DNA from: Bradyrhizobium sp. Y36
GTDB lineage: Bacteria; Pseudomonadota; Alphaproteobacteria; Rhizobiales; Xanthobacteraceae
Length of the DNA stretch: 64,000 nt
Reading direction: 5' to 3'
Assembly: GCF_002531575.1 (NCBI RefSeq)
Contig: NZ_NWTI01000001.1
Span: 579,501-643,500, forward strand
Shown here one piece after another: positions 1 through 10,477 of this stretch. The notes under the pieces were generated by a model. It did not search any database. It saw only the letters and a program-made list of their open reading frames with translations, and had not been told where the DNA came from. Within the stretch, counting starts at the first letter, position 1. Each line of letters begins with the position of its first letter. The translations under genes were made by a program, and so were the position numbers.

Positions 1-351
1 AGTCGGAACCGCTAAAAGACTCGCCAAATCCAAGGTTTGGCGACAAAACAGGGTTAATCGAGGCTTAACGGTCTTGTAGCACTTTGGCCCAGAGGCGGCC
101 GCAGGCAGAACAGACGCGTCAGGAATGAATCCGCGCAATCGCTGTTGGCACTACACCTGCATCCGCTGCGACAAAGAGGCTGACGAAGCGTTAGGCAATT
201 CCGGCGAGAGAGAGTTGGGGGTGGCGAGAGACATGTGCGCCGCCCTTTCCGTGTCGAGAACTGCCGAAGCGAGAGCGTCGGGCAACAGGTTCATGTGAAT
301 TCAGGCAGGCGCGGCGAAGCGCCTCGCATGAAGCGCGTTTAGGAGCAATGG
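1..351. other. Intergenic region upstream of rpoD
   Basis: No gene could be supported here. A short perfect hairpin (CGCCAAA/TTTGGCG arms at 22-28 and 36-42) is present but no T-run follows it. An in-frame TAA at 13-15 could be the last codon of an upstream gene outside the window; dnaG often lies there in relatives, but this cannot be verified. The stretch ends with the AGGAG ribosome-binding site of rpoD at 341-345. It presumably holds the rpoD promoter, but no convincing -35/-10 pair was picked out by eye. Confidence 0.5.
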
Positions 352-2496
<2,145 letters not shown>

Positions 2497-2519
2497 GCGC
2501 AAATACCAATCCAGAGCAA

Positions 2520-2548
2520 AACGGCGGGCCGAAAGCCCGCCGTTTTTG
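2520..2548 (+). terminator. Rho-independent terminator of rpoD
   Basis: An 8-bp GC-rich stem (CGGCGGGC/GCCCGCCG) with a CGAAA loop is followed by TTTTTGTTT, 25 bases after the rpoD stop codon. Confidence 0.9.
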
Positions 2549-2566
2549 TTTCGATCCCGTTCTCTC

Positions 2567-2645
2567 CGTCATTGCGAGCGCAGCGGAGCAATCCAGTCCG
2601 TCTCAGCGGAGGGATTCTGGATTGCCTCGCTGCGCTCGCAATGAC
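2567..2645. repeat. Palindromic intergenic repeat (CATTGCGAGCGCAGCGGAGCAATCC type)
   Basis: A roughly 79-bp imperfect palindrome whose ends are exact inverted repeats (CGTCATTGCGAGCG / CGCTCGCAATGACG). It lies just past the rpoD terminator. This kind of repeat is common between genes in Bradyrhizobium-type chromosomes; only one copy of this subtype was seen in the window. Confidence 0.8.
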
Positions 2646-2750
2646 GGGCGGAGAGGCCTGCGTCCCCACGCAAGCAGCCGTTGCTTCATAGGCAGGCTGT
2701 TCCCGCCACATTGTTTGGTCTGCTCAAACCTTGCATGAAAACGTCATGCT

Positions 2751-3779
2751 TTGACCGCGCTCCACCGCCATATCTCGACCGTGTTTCATGCCTCCGATCA
2801 ACCACCTCTGTCCGAAGCGTCTGCACCCGGCGTCACGCCGCCGAGCGCCGCCGCGATCTGGCCGCCCCTGCGTCGCTTCATCGTCGGCGAACGGCGGCTC
2901 GGTCGCTTCATGGCCCGCCGCCGAGCGACGGCGTTTGCCTATGAATTCCTTCGCTTCGGTATCAAGCAGGGCTGGGCCTGTCTGTTCGGCGGCATCGCGG
3001 TTGCGCTGATGATCGCGACCTGGCGCTACTATCCGGCAGCAGCGCCGCTGGCCCGATACGACTTCCTGTTTCTCTGCATGATCGTGGTCCAGATCATGCT
3101 GCTCGCGACGCGGCTGGAGACGCTGGACGAGGCGAAAATCATCCTGATCTATCACGTCGTCGGCACGGCGATGGAGATCTTCAAAACGTCGGTCGGCTCC
3201 TGGATCTACCCCGACCCGAGCTTCTTCAGGATCGCCGGCGTGCCGTTGTTCACCGGCTTCATGTATTCATGCATCGGCAGCTATCTCTGCCGCGTGTGGC
3301 GCCTATTCGATTTCCGTTTCGAGCGGCATCCACCGCGCTGGGCGCTGGTGGCGCTGAGCGTGGCAATCTACGTCAACTTCTTCAGCCATCACTATGTGCC
3401 GGACCTGCGTCTCGTTCTGTTCGGCGCAGCCGCGCTGTTGTTCGCGCGCACGACGGTCTATTTCAGAGTCTGGAACGATGACCGTTCGATGCCGCTGCTG
3501 CTCGGACTTATGCTGGTGACGGCGTTCATCTGGTTCGCCGAGAATATCGGCACCTTCACGCGGACATGGCTCTATCCGTCCCAGCAGCACGGTTGGGCGA
3601 TGGTCTCGCCCGCCAAGTTCGGTGCGTGGTTCCTGCTGCTGATCATCAGCTACACGCTGGTGAGCCTGATCAACAAACCGCGGGTTCGGCGTGGGCCGAG
3701 CAAGACGGCTCCGGCCATGCCCGCGTTGGCGGCGGTGGCCGCTACTTCTTCTTCGCCCCGACCCGCTCGAGCCGCTTGA
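2751..3779 (+). CDS. DUF817 family integral membrane protein
   Basis: Inner-membrane protein of unknown function with about eight hydrophobic segments from residue 75 onward. The run of motifs EFLRFGIKQGWACLFGG, TRLETLDEAKIILIYHVVGT, KTSVGSWIYPDP and FFSHHYVPDLRL matches my recollection of the DUF817 family, where conserved His, Trp and Tyr cluster near the membrane face. The start is uncertain: 2751 is TTG, a GTG lies in frame at 2781 and an ATG at 2910 (residue 54). The last one would still keep the whole membrane domain. The 3' end overlaps the convergent gene at 3742-3978 by 38 bases. The Ala/Pro-rich last 30 residues look non-conserved. Confidence 0.75.
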   Translation: MTALHRHISTVFHASDQPPLSEASAPGVTPPSAAAIWPPLRRFIVGERRLGRFMARRRATAFAYEFLRFGIKQGWACLFGGIAVALMIATWRYYPAAAPLARYDFLFLCMIVVQIMLLATRLETLDEAKIILIYHVVGTAMEIFKTSVGSWIYPDPSFFRIAGVPLFTGFMYSCIGSYLCRVWRLFDFRFERHPPRWALVALSVAIYVNFFSHHYVPDLRLVLFGAAALLFARTTVYFRVWNDDRSMPLLLGLMLVTAFIWFAENIGTFTRTWLYPSQQHGWAMVSPAKFGAWFLLLIISYTLVSLINKPRVRRGPSKTAPAMPALAAVAATSSSPRPARAA

Positions 3780-3978
3780 TCTCCAGCGCCGGGCGGCCGC
3801 TCTTTTCGGCGATCTCGCGGTCCTGCTCCATGATGAAGTTGCGCGCGGGTTCGTCGCCGTCGAGGCCGCCGAGCAGCTCGGAGGGGACGCGGCGGTTGGA
3901 GCGTTGGGAATCGTCTTCATAGACGACGTTGAAGAAGGCAAATTCGCCTTTGGGATTGGTTCCGGGTTTCTTGGCCAT
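3742..3978 (-). CDS. Small conserved hypothetical protein (78 aa)
   Basis: A 78-residue, highly charged soluble protein beginning MAKKPGTNPKGEFAFFNVVY and ending in a basic KRLERVGAKKK tail. It has no signal peptide or membrane segment. A longer frame reaches upstream to 4110, but that extension looks like out-of-frame noise (Arg/Pro-rich), so the ATG at 3978 is preferred. The gene is convergent with and overlaps the DUF817 gene. I recognise it only as the kind of small basic protein conserved in Bradyrhizobium relatives; its function is unknown. Confidence 0.6.
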   Translation of the reverse strand: MAKKPGTNPKGEFAFFNVVYEDDSQRSNRRVPSELLGGLDGDEPARNFIMEQDREIAEKSGRPALEIKRLERVGAKKK

Positions 3979-4480
3979 GGCCGGCTTTTCGTCGATTGGA
4001 GCGCCGCAGTCAAATGACTTTGGCGGCGATCGACCTTGGCTGCGGTCGGGCGGAGCACGATGCGGCTGATTGAATGGGCTGCGGAAACGGGCTGCGGGGC
4101 GCCAAAACACCCTGCCTCAATAAACGGCGGGCTCGGAGCCCGCCGTTTATTTTGGTCTTCAGTGTCGCCCGGGGCTGGCGGGGCGACAACCTAAAATAGA
4201 AGGCTATAGAAGACGCCCTGCGATGGCAAGGCAAATCGTGGCGCGCTGGTGTCGCAGCGAGCGCATCAGATATGCGCTGGTTGCGATATCCGGTTCTCGC
4301 ACGCGTCGAAGTAATTGTTTGGATTATCGAACCACTTTGTTCATGTTCGCGAGGCCCGCGCAACGCAGCGCGTGACGCGCGTCGTGCGGAAGGGCGCATC
4401 AGTCTGCATATCTTCCCGCCTGCGTGCAGATACTGTGATCCCACGCGCGCAAGGGCGGCTCCATTGTCGCAGCGCATATC
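3979..4480. other. 500-bp non-coding region containing a bidirectional terminator
   Basis: No protein frame here looks real: the candidates are Arg/Pro-rich shadows. It contains one strong hairpin (4122-4148) and a weaker GC hairpin near 4165-4188 (GTCGCCC ... GGGCGAC). The stretch from 4190 to 4480 has lower GC patches than its surroundings and no recognisable RNA family. Confidence 0.5.
4122..4152. terminator. Bidirectional rho-independent terminator
   Basis: An 11-bp stem (AAACGGCGGGC/GCCCGCCGTTT) with a 5-nt loop is flanked by TTTATTTT on the + strand and TTTATT on the - strand. It is more than 300 bases from the nearest gene end that could use it (the - strand gene ending at 4481), so it may end a long 3' UTR or an unannotated RNA. 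Confidence 0.75.
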
Positions 4481-4831
4481 TCAACGCGTGTGCGTGCGCT
4501 GCGCCACCTCCTGCACGGCGAGTCGCGATCCCCGTCCGCTGTCCTTGCCGCCGCCTTTGCCACCGTCCTCCTTGCGCCCCTGCGCCATGATCGCGCTGCC
4601 CATCGCGGCCGAGCCGAAGGTGATGAGGAAGGACGCCAGCAGCAGTGCGAGCGCGATGCCGGGCGAAGTGTCGGCGAAGATCAATTCGCGCAGATGTCCG
4701 GGATTGAGCCAGAGCAGGCCGCCGACGAGAATCGTCGCCGCACAGGCGCCGATCGCAAGGTTGATGGCGAGCAGGCGGAACAGCGGGATGCGGAGCAAAG
4801 CGCGGGTCGGCTTGTTCTGATGGTCGGGCAT
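4481..4831 (-). CDS. Small two-TM membrane protein of unknown function
   Basis: A 116-residue protein starting MPDHQNKPTRALLRIPLFRL. It has two hydrophobic helices (about residues 20-42, LLAINLAIGACAATILVGGL, and 58-82, IALALLLASFLITFGSAAMG) and a Gly/Lys-rich hydrophilic C-terminus. An in-frame ATG at 4897 would add 22 Arg/Pro-rich residues and is less likely. No catalytic motif is visible. I recognise it only as a conserved hypothetical of rhizobial genomes. Confidence 0.6.
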   Translation of the reverse strand: MPDHQNKPTRALLRIPLFRLLAINLAIGACAATILVGGLLWLNPGHLRELIFADTSPGIALALLLASFLITFGSAAMGSAIMAQGRKEDGGKGGGKDSGRGSRLAVQEVAQRTHTR

Positions 4832-4950
4832 GGCCGGTTGCCTCGGACTTTGTCGCGCCCGGGAATGACGAGAGAGAGGATGTCCGCAGCCATCCATCTC
4901 ACGTCGTCCGTGCCGCGATATTGACCCGCATCAAACTCGCACACGATGTT

Positions 4951-5892
4951 TCACGGCGCCACCAGTTCCACCCGCCGGTTCAGTGCGCGCCCCGCATCCG
5001 TCGCGTTGGAGCCGACCGGCGCCAGCAAGCCGACGCCGGCGGTGCGCAGGCGTGTCGGCACGATCCGGAAACTCTTCACAAGCTCGGCCGCGACCGCTTC
5101 CGCGCGGCGCTTCGACAGATCGAGATTGTACTCATAGGCGCCCTGGCTGTCGGTGTGACCGACGATGAACACGCTGAGCTGCGGCTGGCTCGCGAGCAGT
5201 TTTGCGATCTGCTCCAGTGTCGGGCGGCTTTCCGGCTTCAGCACCGCCTTGTCGGTGTCGAAATAGACGCCGTAGAGCGCGATATGGCCGGTCTCCCCGA
5301 GGCCCTTCGCCATCGCCGCGGCGTCGACCATCTTGTTCGCGATGGCGCCGACCTCGGCGACGGTGACCTGCGCGGTGACGTCCTGGTTGTTCTGGCTGAC
5401 GATGACGCTGGCATAGGTCTCGCGTCCGCCCTCGACCTTGCGGCCGGCGACGTAGCGGTAGTTGAAACCGTCGACCCACATCTGCGGCATCGGCAGCGCC
5501 TCGATGCTCTCGGTGAAGGGAATGCCGCCGCAGACGTCGGTGTCGCAGGCCAGCAAGGTCTCGAAGCCGGCCTTGGCAAGCTGCGTCTCGAAATTGCGCG
5601 ACACCTCTAGGATCGAGGGGCCGGGGCTGGTGCGATAGGCGATGCGGACGATACGGCCTTCGAGCCGCCGCGCATCGGTCGGCTGGCCGTCCCTGAAGCT
5701 TGCGGCCTGCATCCGCGCCGCGTCGAAATCCTTCACCACATAGCCGGTGACGACGCTGCCGGCGAACCGGCCGATGCCGGGATAGTCGCGCGCGCCCGCC
5801 ACGTCGCGCGTCTGCGCGGAGGTGGGGATTGCGGGCAGGCAGAGCAGGGCGGCAAGGACGAGCATTCCCGGGATGGTCTGCGGCGCGGACAT
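4951..5892 (-). CDS. OmpA-family outer-membrane/peptidoglycan-binding protein
   Basis: An exported protein with a cleavable signal peptide (hydrophobic PGMLVLAALLCLPAIPTSA) and a C-terminal OmpA-like domain of about 105 residues. That domain carries the peptidoglycan-binding signature: YFDTDKAVLKPES, VGHTDSQGAYEYN, then LDLSKRRAEAVAAEL. The middle part (residues about 30-190) has no recognised domain and contains Cys residues in CDTDVCGG that could form a disulphide. The ATG at 5892 is preferred over the ATG at 5898 because a GAGA box sits six bases upstream of it. The likely role is non-covalent anchoring of the envelope to peptidoglycan. Confidence 0.88.
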   Translation of the reverse strand: MSAPQTIPGMLVLAALLCLPAIPTSAQTRDVAGARDYPGIGRFAGSVVTGYVVKDFDAARMQAASFRDGQPTDARRLEGRIVRIAYRTSPGPSILEVSRNFETQLAKAGFETLLACDTDVCGGIPFTESIEALPMPQMWVDGFNYRYVAGRKVEGGRETYASVIVSQNNQDVTAQVTVAEVGAIANKMVDAAAMAKGLGETGHIALYGVYFDTDKAVLKPESRPTLEQIAKLLASQPQLSVFIVGHTDSQGAYEYNLDLSKRRAEAVAAELVKSFRIVPTRLRTAGVGLLAPVGSNATDAGRALNRRVELVAP

Positions 5893-6014
5893 CGGCATTC
5901 TCTGTCGGTTGCGGGGGACGGGGGCGCAAGACGTTAGTCTCGCGCGCCGTCCTGCCGGTTCTAACCGACGCATCATTCCCGATCCGATTGTCCCGGAACT
6001 CGCGCCGCCTCACC

Positions 6015-6542
6015 TCACGCGGCTGGCGCGGCCCGGCCGACGGCCGCACGCTGCTGCGCCGCCTGCTGCCGCTCCATCATGGTCTGCCACAGCGCTGCGA
6101 TGCTCGCTTGCGTCTGCGGTGCGATCAGGCAGTGGCCTTCATTGTCGAAGCCGCAGAACCGAACGGAGGGGTCCTTCTTCACCTCCGTCAGCGCCTGGTT
6201 GATCATCTCCAGGCACGTGATGACCCCGCCGATGTCGGGCAGGCGGGTGTGATGCAGGATATCCATCAGGCGGAACGTCATCACCGCGGGCTGGCCGAAG
6301 CTGATGCCGGGACGGCCGAGCTCGAGCAGCACGTTCACGGCCGGAAGCACGCCCCTGATGTGCTCGAGCACGCCGGCGACGTCCTCCACGCTGCAGGCGA
6401 CGAGGTGGGAGGCCTGGGGCGGGATCGTCACGGGCGCACGGGGCTCAAGGCCGAGCGCAGTGATCACCTCCTGCTCGATCCATTGCCGCACCGCTGCGGG
6501 GGCATTGCGGATCTGCTCGGCGGTCAAGGTAATTCCGGTCAT
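6015..6542 (-). CDS. Conserved hypothetical protein (175 aa)
   Basis: A soluble protein starting MTGITLTAEQIRNAPAAVRQ. It contains an amphipathic N-terminal region (AAVRQWIEQEVITALGL), a central segment with conserved-looking Cys and Gly (VACSVEDVAGVL, GVITCLEMI) and a C-terminal Gln/Ala-rich tail (ERQQAAQQRAAVG). There is no signal peptide or membrane segment. It is divergent from the transglycosylase gene at 6721, sharing a 178-bp intergenic region. I recall similar proteins in Bradyrhizobium but know no function. The ATG at 6542 fits better than upstream codons, which run through Arg-rich out-of-frame-like sequence. Confidence 0.6.
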   Translation of the reverse strand: MTGITLTAEQIRNAPAAVRQWIEQEVITALGLEPRAPVTIPPQASHLVACSVEDVAGVLEHIRGVLPAVNVLLELGRPGISFGQPAVMTFRLMDILHHTRLPDIGGVITCLEMINQALTEVKKDPSVRFCGFDNEGHCLIAPQTQASIAALWQTMMERQQAAQQRAAVGRAAPAA

Positions 6543-6720
6543 GGACGCGTCTCCTGGGCGGCTCTCCTGTTCGCTTTCAATGTAGGAAGCAGGGCGTGAG
6601 ACGGTTTGATGCGGATCAAGCCGTGTGCTTTGAAACCCGGTGCTTTGACGCTCGCGGCTTTCCCGGGCATGATCCGCGCGCTGCTTCGCGCCACGATTTT
6701 CCTTCAAGGGATTGCTCCAC

Positions 6721-7527
6721 ATGCTGAGACTGCTTCTCGCCGCCGTGTCCGTCCTGTGTCTGGCCGGCGGGTCGGCGCAGGCCGCGCGCTGCGGCGGCGA
6801 CTTCAACGCGTTCGTCGCCACCATGGCGCAGGAGGCCCAGGCGGCCGGCGTCTCGGCTGGAGTGACCAATGCGGCGCTCAGCGGCGTGACCCCGGATGGC
6901 GCCGTGCTTGCTTTCGACCGCCGCCAGCGCCACACCTTCAACAAGAGCTTCGAGCAGTACGTCTCGACCCGCGTCGGCCCCGGCCGGATCAATGGCGGCC
7001 GCGCGCTGTTGCAGCGCCACGCCGCGCTGCTCTCGCGCATCGAGCAGCAGTTCGGCGTGCCGCGTTACATCCTGGTCGCGATCTGGGGCCTGGAGAGCGA
7101 TTTCGGCAAGGGCGACATCGGCAAGATGCCGGTGGTCCGCACGCTGGCGACGCTGGCGCATGATTGCCGCCGCACCGATCTGTTCCAGGGCGAGCTGCTC
7201 GCCGCGCTGAAGATCGTGCAGCGCGGCGACCTGCCGCTGCGCGACCTCATCGGCGCCTTCGCCGGCGAGATCGGCCAGACCCAGTTCCTGCCGTCGTCCT
7301 ACATCAAGTACGGCGTCGACTTCGACGGCGACGGCCATGTCGACCTCCGCCACAGCGTGCCCGACGTGCTCGCCTCGACCGCGAACCTGCTCCACACCAA
7401 CGGCTTCAAGATGGGCCAGCCCTACGGCGAAGGCACCGCCAATTTCGAGGCGATGCGCGAGTGGAACAGGGCGGTGGTGTATCGCAAGACCATCGGCTAT
7501 TTCGCGGATCGTCTCGCGGGGCAGTGA
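6721..7527 (+). CDS. Lytic murein transglycosylase, MltB family
   Basis: A periplasmic enzyme that cleaves the MurNAc-GlcNAc bond of peptidoglycan to give 1,6-anhydro-muropeptides. The 268-residue product has a signal peptide (MLRLLLAAVSVLCLAGGSAQA). The SLT_2/MltB fold carries the catalytic Glu in AIWGLESDFGKG, then IGQTQFLPSSYIKYGVDFDGDGHVDL and the C-terminal YRKTIGYFADRLAG. It is shorter than versions with an added peptidoglycan-binding domain, but the core is complete. The ATG at 6721 is preferred to a TTG at 6712 because it starts the signal peptide cleanly. The last ~100 bases of the gene recur, shortened, in the repeat array downstream (7787 and 8060). Confidence 0.93.
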   Translation: MLRLLLAAVSVLCLAGGSAQAARCGGDFNAFVATMAQEAQAAGVSAGVTNAALSGVTPDGAVLAFDRRQRHTFNKSFEQYVSTRVGPGRINGGRALLQRHAALLSRIEQQFGVPRYILVAIWGLESDFGKGDIGKMPVVRTLATLAHDCRRTDLFQGELLAALKIVQRGDLPLRDLIGAFAGEIGQTQFLPSSYIKYGVDFDGDGHVDLRHSVPDVLASTANLLHTNGFKMGQPYGEGTANFEAMREWNRAVVYRKTIGYFADRLAGQ

Positions 7528-8367
7528 CTCCGTACGACGAGTGGGGCGGAGCGCTCGAGCCTCGGACTGGGTGTCATCGCCCGGCTCGATCGGGCGATCC
7601 AGTATCCCAGAGACAGCCGTGATGGAGCCGAGACGCCGCGGCGTACTGGATGCCCCGGTCAAGCCGGGGCATGACAGCGGTGGGGAGGCGACAGCTCGTA
7701 GGGTGGGCAAAGGCGCAAAGCGCCGTGCCCACGTTATCTTTCGATGACACAAGATGAGCGGGCACGCTCCGCTTTGCCCACCCTGCGGCGAAGGCATCGC
7801 CAATTTCGCGGACCGCCTGGCGGGGCAGTGAGGAGCCACATGATCGGTGTCATCGCCCGACTCGACCGGGCGATCCAGTATCCCAGAGACAGCCGTGATG
7901 GAGCCGAGACGCCGCGGCGTACTGGATGCCCCGGTCAAGCCGAGGCATGACAGCGGTGGGGAGTCGACAGCTCGCAGGGTGGAAGGCGCAAAGCGCTGTG
8001 CCCACGTTCTCTTTCGATGACACAAGATGCGCGGGCACGCTCCGCTTTGCCCACCCTGCGGCAAGGCATCGCCAATTTCGCGGACCGCCTGGCGGGGCAG
8101 TGAGGAGCCACATGATCGGTGTCATCGCCCGACTCGACCGGGCGATCCAGTATCCCAGAGACAGCCGTGATGGAGCCGAGACGCCGCGGCGTACTGGATG
8201 CCCCGGTCAAGCCGGGGCATGACAGCGGTGGGGAAGCGACAGCTCGCAGGGTGGAAGGCGCAATAGCGCCGTGCCGACGTTATCTTTGAAATGGCTGACG
8301 GGTGGTGGGCACGCTTCGCTTTGTCCACCCTACGACAGCGGAGGGCGAGGCAACGCCATCGCGTCGA
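7528..8367. repeat. Tandem repeat array downstream of the transglycosylase gene
   Basis: About 840 bases without a credible gene. They consist of three successive units, each built from a REP-type palindrome (7572-7676, 7848-7952, 8120-8224; 105 bp each) plus a second inverted element (7698-7786, 7974-8059, 8246-8334). Between them lie 45- and 44-base copies of the transglycosylase 3' end (7787-7831, 8060-8103). Units two and three are offset by exactly 272 bases. Short open frames across the array encode repeat sequence only. Confidence 0.9.
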
Positions 8368-9198
8368 CTACGTCCCCTTCGCCATCTTCTCCAGCTTCCG
8401 CTGCAGCGGCGCCCAATATGTCCCCGGGCGGAAGCGCTGCAACAGGTCCATGAAGCGGGCGTCGTTGCCGATCAGGATGCGCGGCTCGTTCTTTTCGATG
8501 CCCCTGATGATGCGCAGCGCGGCGGCTTTCGGCGTGGTCTTCGCCGCGTTCTCGAACCGCTCGATCGACTGCGCGCGACGCGCATTGTCGGTGACGCCGA
8601 CGCCGGTGCGGGAGTTGCGCGCGATCGCGGTGGCGACACCGCCGGGATGCACCACCGACAGCTTCACCGGGCTGCCCGCCACGCTGAGCTCATGCCGCAC
8701 GCTCTCTGAAAAGCCGCGCACGGCGAACTTCGCCGCCGCATAGGCCGATTGTCCCGGCGGCGCGATGATGCCGAAGATCGAGGAGAGGTTGACGATGTGC
8801 GCCTCGCTCAACGTCTTCAGATGCGGCAGGAAGGCGCGCGTGCCGTGCACCACGCCCCAGAAATTGATGTCGAACAGCCAGTCCATCTGCGCCTGGTCGA
8901 TCTCCTCGAACGAGCCCATCAGCGCGACGCCGGCATTGTTGATGACGATGCCGAGTGCGGGATGTGCGGAGGTCGCCTCGCGCGCGAACTGCGCGATGTC
9001 GTCGGCGCTGCCGACGTCGACCCGGTGGACGCTGACCTTGCGCGCCGCCCCGATCTCGGCGGCCAGCGTCTTCAGCCCGGCCTCGTCGCGATCGGCCAGC
9101 GCCAGATCGCAGCCGCGCTGCGCGAGCTCGATGGCCAGCGCGCGGCCGATGCCGCTGGCAGCTCCCGTGATGGCGGCGGCGCCGCGAATCGCAGTCAT
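8368..9198 (-). CDS. SDR-family NAD(P)-dependent oxidoreductase
   Basis: A short-chain dehydrogenase with a Rossmann fold; substrate unknown. The 276-residue protein has the nucleotide-binding TGAASGIGRA near residue 11, an Asp-containing acidic loop after beta-2 (LALADRDE), the NNAG motif (VINNAGVALMG) and the catalytic Ser...Tyr-x3-Lys (LSSIFG then SAYAAAKFAVRGF). The C-terminal part (about 215-276) has a lysosomal/17-beta-HSD-like tail ending EKMAKGT. The ATG at 9198 follows a GGGGGA box; an in-frame TTG at 9213 is less likely. It is divergent from the receiver gene at 9320. Confidence 0.93.
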   Translation of the reverse strand: MTAIRGAAAITGAASGIGRALAIELAQRGCDLALADRDEAGLKTLAAEIGAARKVSVHRVDVGSADDIAQFAREATSAHPALGIVINNAGVALMGSFEEIDQAQMDWLFDINFWGVVHGTRAFLPHLKTLSEAHIVNLSSIFGIIAPPGQSAYAAAKFAVRGFSESVRHELSVAGSPVKLSVVHPGGVATAIARNSRTGVGVTDNARRAQSIERFENAAKTTPKAAALRIIRGIEKNEPRILIGNDARFMDLLQRFRPGTYWAPLQRKLEKMAKGT

Positions 9199-9319
9199 GA
9201 TGTCCCCCGTCAAGCCTCTGATCCGGGAACTATGCTTTACATTTTTTCAGAATGGAACCGAACCGCAGGCGAACTGGCCCCTTAACATACGTGACGCGAG
9301 CAATCATTGGGAGACGCTG

Positions 9320-9694
9320 ATGGGACAAGCACAACCATTCCGCGCGACTGCACCGATCGTCGAGGACGACGTCATGCAGCGAGAGATGCTTTGTCTCCTG
9401 CTGGAAGAGAGCGGCTATCAGGTCATCCAGTGCGAAAGCGCCGAGGCCGCCGAACGCGTGCTCGACAAGAACGCCAGCGCCCTCTGCCTGATGCTGACCG
9501 ACGTGCAGCTTGCCGGCCGCATGAACGGGGTCGAGCTTGCCCACGTCGCCAAGGATCGCAATCCCAGGCTCGACGTCGTCGTCACTTCCGGCCGCCCGTT
9601 GATGCAGCCCTTGCCCGCGGGTGCGAAATTCTGGGCCAAGCCCTGGGCGCCGCTCGACGTGCTCCGCGAGGCCGAGCTCGCGCAGTTGTCCTGA
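9320..9694 (+). CDS. Stand-alone response-regulator receiver domain (CheY-like)
   Basis: A 124-residue single receiver domain with no output domain. Features seen are the acidic pair VEDD near residues 14-17, the phospho-acceptor Asp61 in LMLTDVQLAG, the conserved Thr/Ser in VVTSGRP (89-93) and Lys107 in FWAKPW. All elements for phosphorylation are therefore present. It probably acts as a phosphate relay or sink, or by protein contact. GGGAG at 9309-9313 is the ribosome-binding site. No cognate kinase is adjacent. Confidence 0.88.
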   Translation: MGQAQPFRATAPIVEDDVMQREMLCLLLEESGYQVIQCESAEAAERVLDKNASALCLMLTDVQLAGRMNGVELAHVAKDRNPRLDVVVTSGRPLMQPLPAGAKFWAKPWAPLDVLREAELAQLS

Positions 9695-9738
9695 GGCAAG
9701 GCTTCCTCGAGGCAAGGCTTTCCTGAGACAAGGCTTCG
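9692..9738. repeat. Three short direct repeats overlapping the receiver stop codon
   Basis: Three imperfect copies of TGAGGCAAGGCTTCC lie head to tail (9692, about 9708 and 9724), the first beginning at the receiver stop codon. Confidence 0.6.
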
Positions 9739-9778
9739 CTTTGTTGCCAAGCAGGTCCGCTCCCAATCTGTCATCCTA

Positions 9779-9813
9779 AGAGCTTGCTCCCAACTCATGG
9801 GGTCACAAGCTCT
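9779..9813. terminator. Possible stem-loop terminator
   Basis: Exact 8-bp arms AGAGCTTG and CAAGCTCT are separated by 19 bases. No T-run follows, so it may be a stem-loop repeat rather than a true rho-independent terminator. Confidence 0.35.
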
Positions 9814-9865
9814 CAGGGTGACCGCCCGGCTTTCCGGCCGCGAGGCGGGCTGATAAGGTCCGCCC

Positions 9866-10477
9866 ATGTCCTGGTCCTTCCTGCTCACCTCGCTCATCGT
9901 CGTCGCCTCGCCCGGCACCGGCGTGCTCTACACCCTGGCCGCCGCGCTGACGCGCGGCTCGCGCGCCAGCGTTGCCGCCGCCTTCGGCTGCACGCTCGGG
10001 ATCGTGCCGCACATGGTTGCGGCGATGCTGGGGCTTGCCGCCGTGCTGCACACCAGCGCGCTGGCCTTCGCCGCGCTGAAATGGGGCGGCGTCGCCTATC
10101 TGCTCTACATGTCCTGGCAGGCGCTGCGCGAGAGCGGGGCGCTTTCGGTCGAGGGCAACATCCGCGAGCGTTCGAGCGGCCGCGTCATCGTCACCGGCTT
10201 TCTGATCAACATCCTCAATCCGAAGCTGTCGATCTTCTTCCTCGCCTTCCTGCCGCTGTTCATCGCGGCGGACGAGGCCCATGTGCTGGCGCGCATGCTG
10301 GAATTGAGCGGCGCCTTCATGGCGATGACCTTTGCGGTGTTCGTCGTCTACGGCCTCTGCGCCGCCTCGGTGCGCGAGCGTGTCATCTCCCGTCCGCGCG
10401 TCATGGCCTGGCTGCGCCGCAGCTTCGCGGCCGGCTTCGCCGCGCTCGGCGCCAAGCTGGCCTTCGCGGAGCGGTAG
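9866..10477 (+). CDS. LysE/RhtB-family amino-acid exporter
   Basis: An inner-membrane efflux protein of 203 residues, the usual length for this family, with about six hydrophobic segments. The N-terminal signature SPGTGVLYTLAAALTRGSRA and the internal GFLINILNPKLSIFFLAFLP (NPK motif before TM4) are typical of LysE/RhtB. Substrates of such proteins are amino acids or derivatives such as homoserine lactone; the exact substrate cannot be read from sequence. The start ATG at 9866 begins directly at the first membrane segment. It stands alone between intergenic repeats. Confidence 0.92.
   Translation: MSWSFLLTSLIVVASPGTGVLYTLAAALTRGSRASVAAAFGCTLGIVPHMVAAMLGLAAVLHTSALAFAALKWGGVAYLLYMSWQALRESGALSVEGNIRERSSGRVIVTGFLINILNPKLSIFFLAFLPLFIAADEAHVLARMLELSGAFMAMTFAVFVVYGLCAASVRERVISRPRVMAWLRRSFAAGFAALGAKLAFAER

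Noticed and set aside
7744..8222. Short open frames within the repeat array that look like repeated small genes.
   Set aside because: They translate the palindromes and vary only because the array is duplicated; no ribosome-binding sites and no conserved protein pattern.
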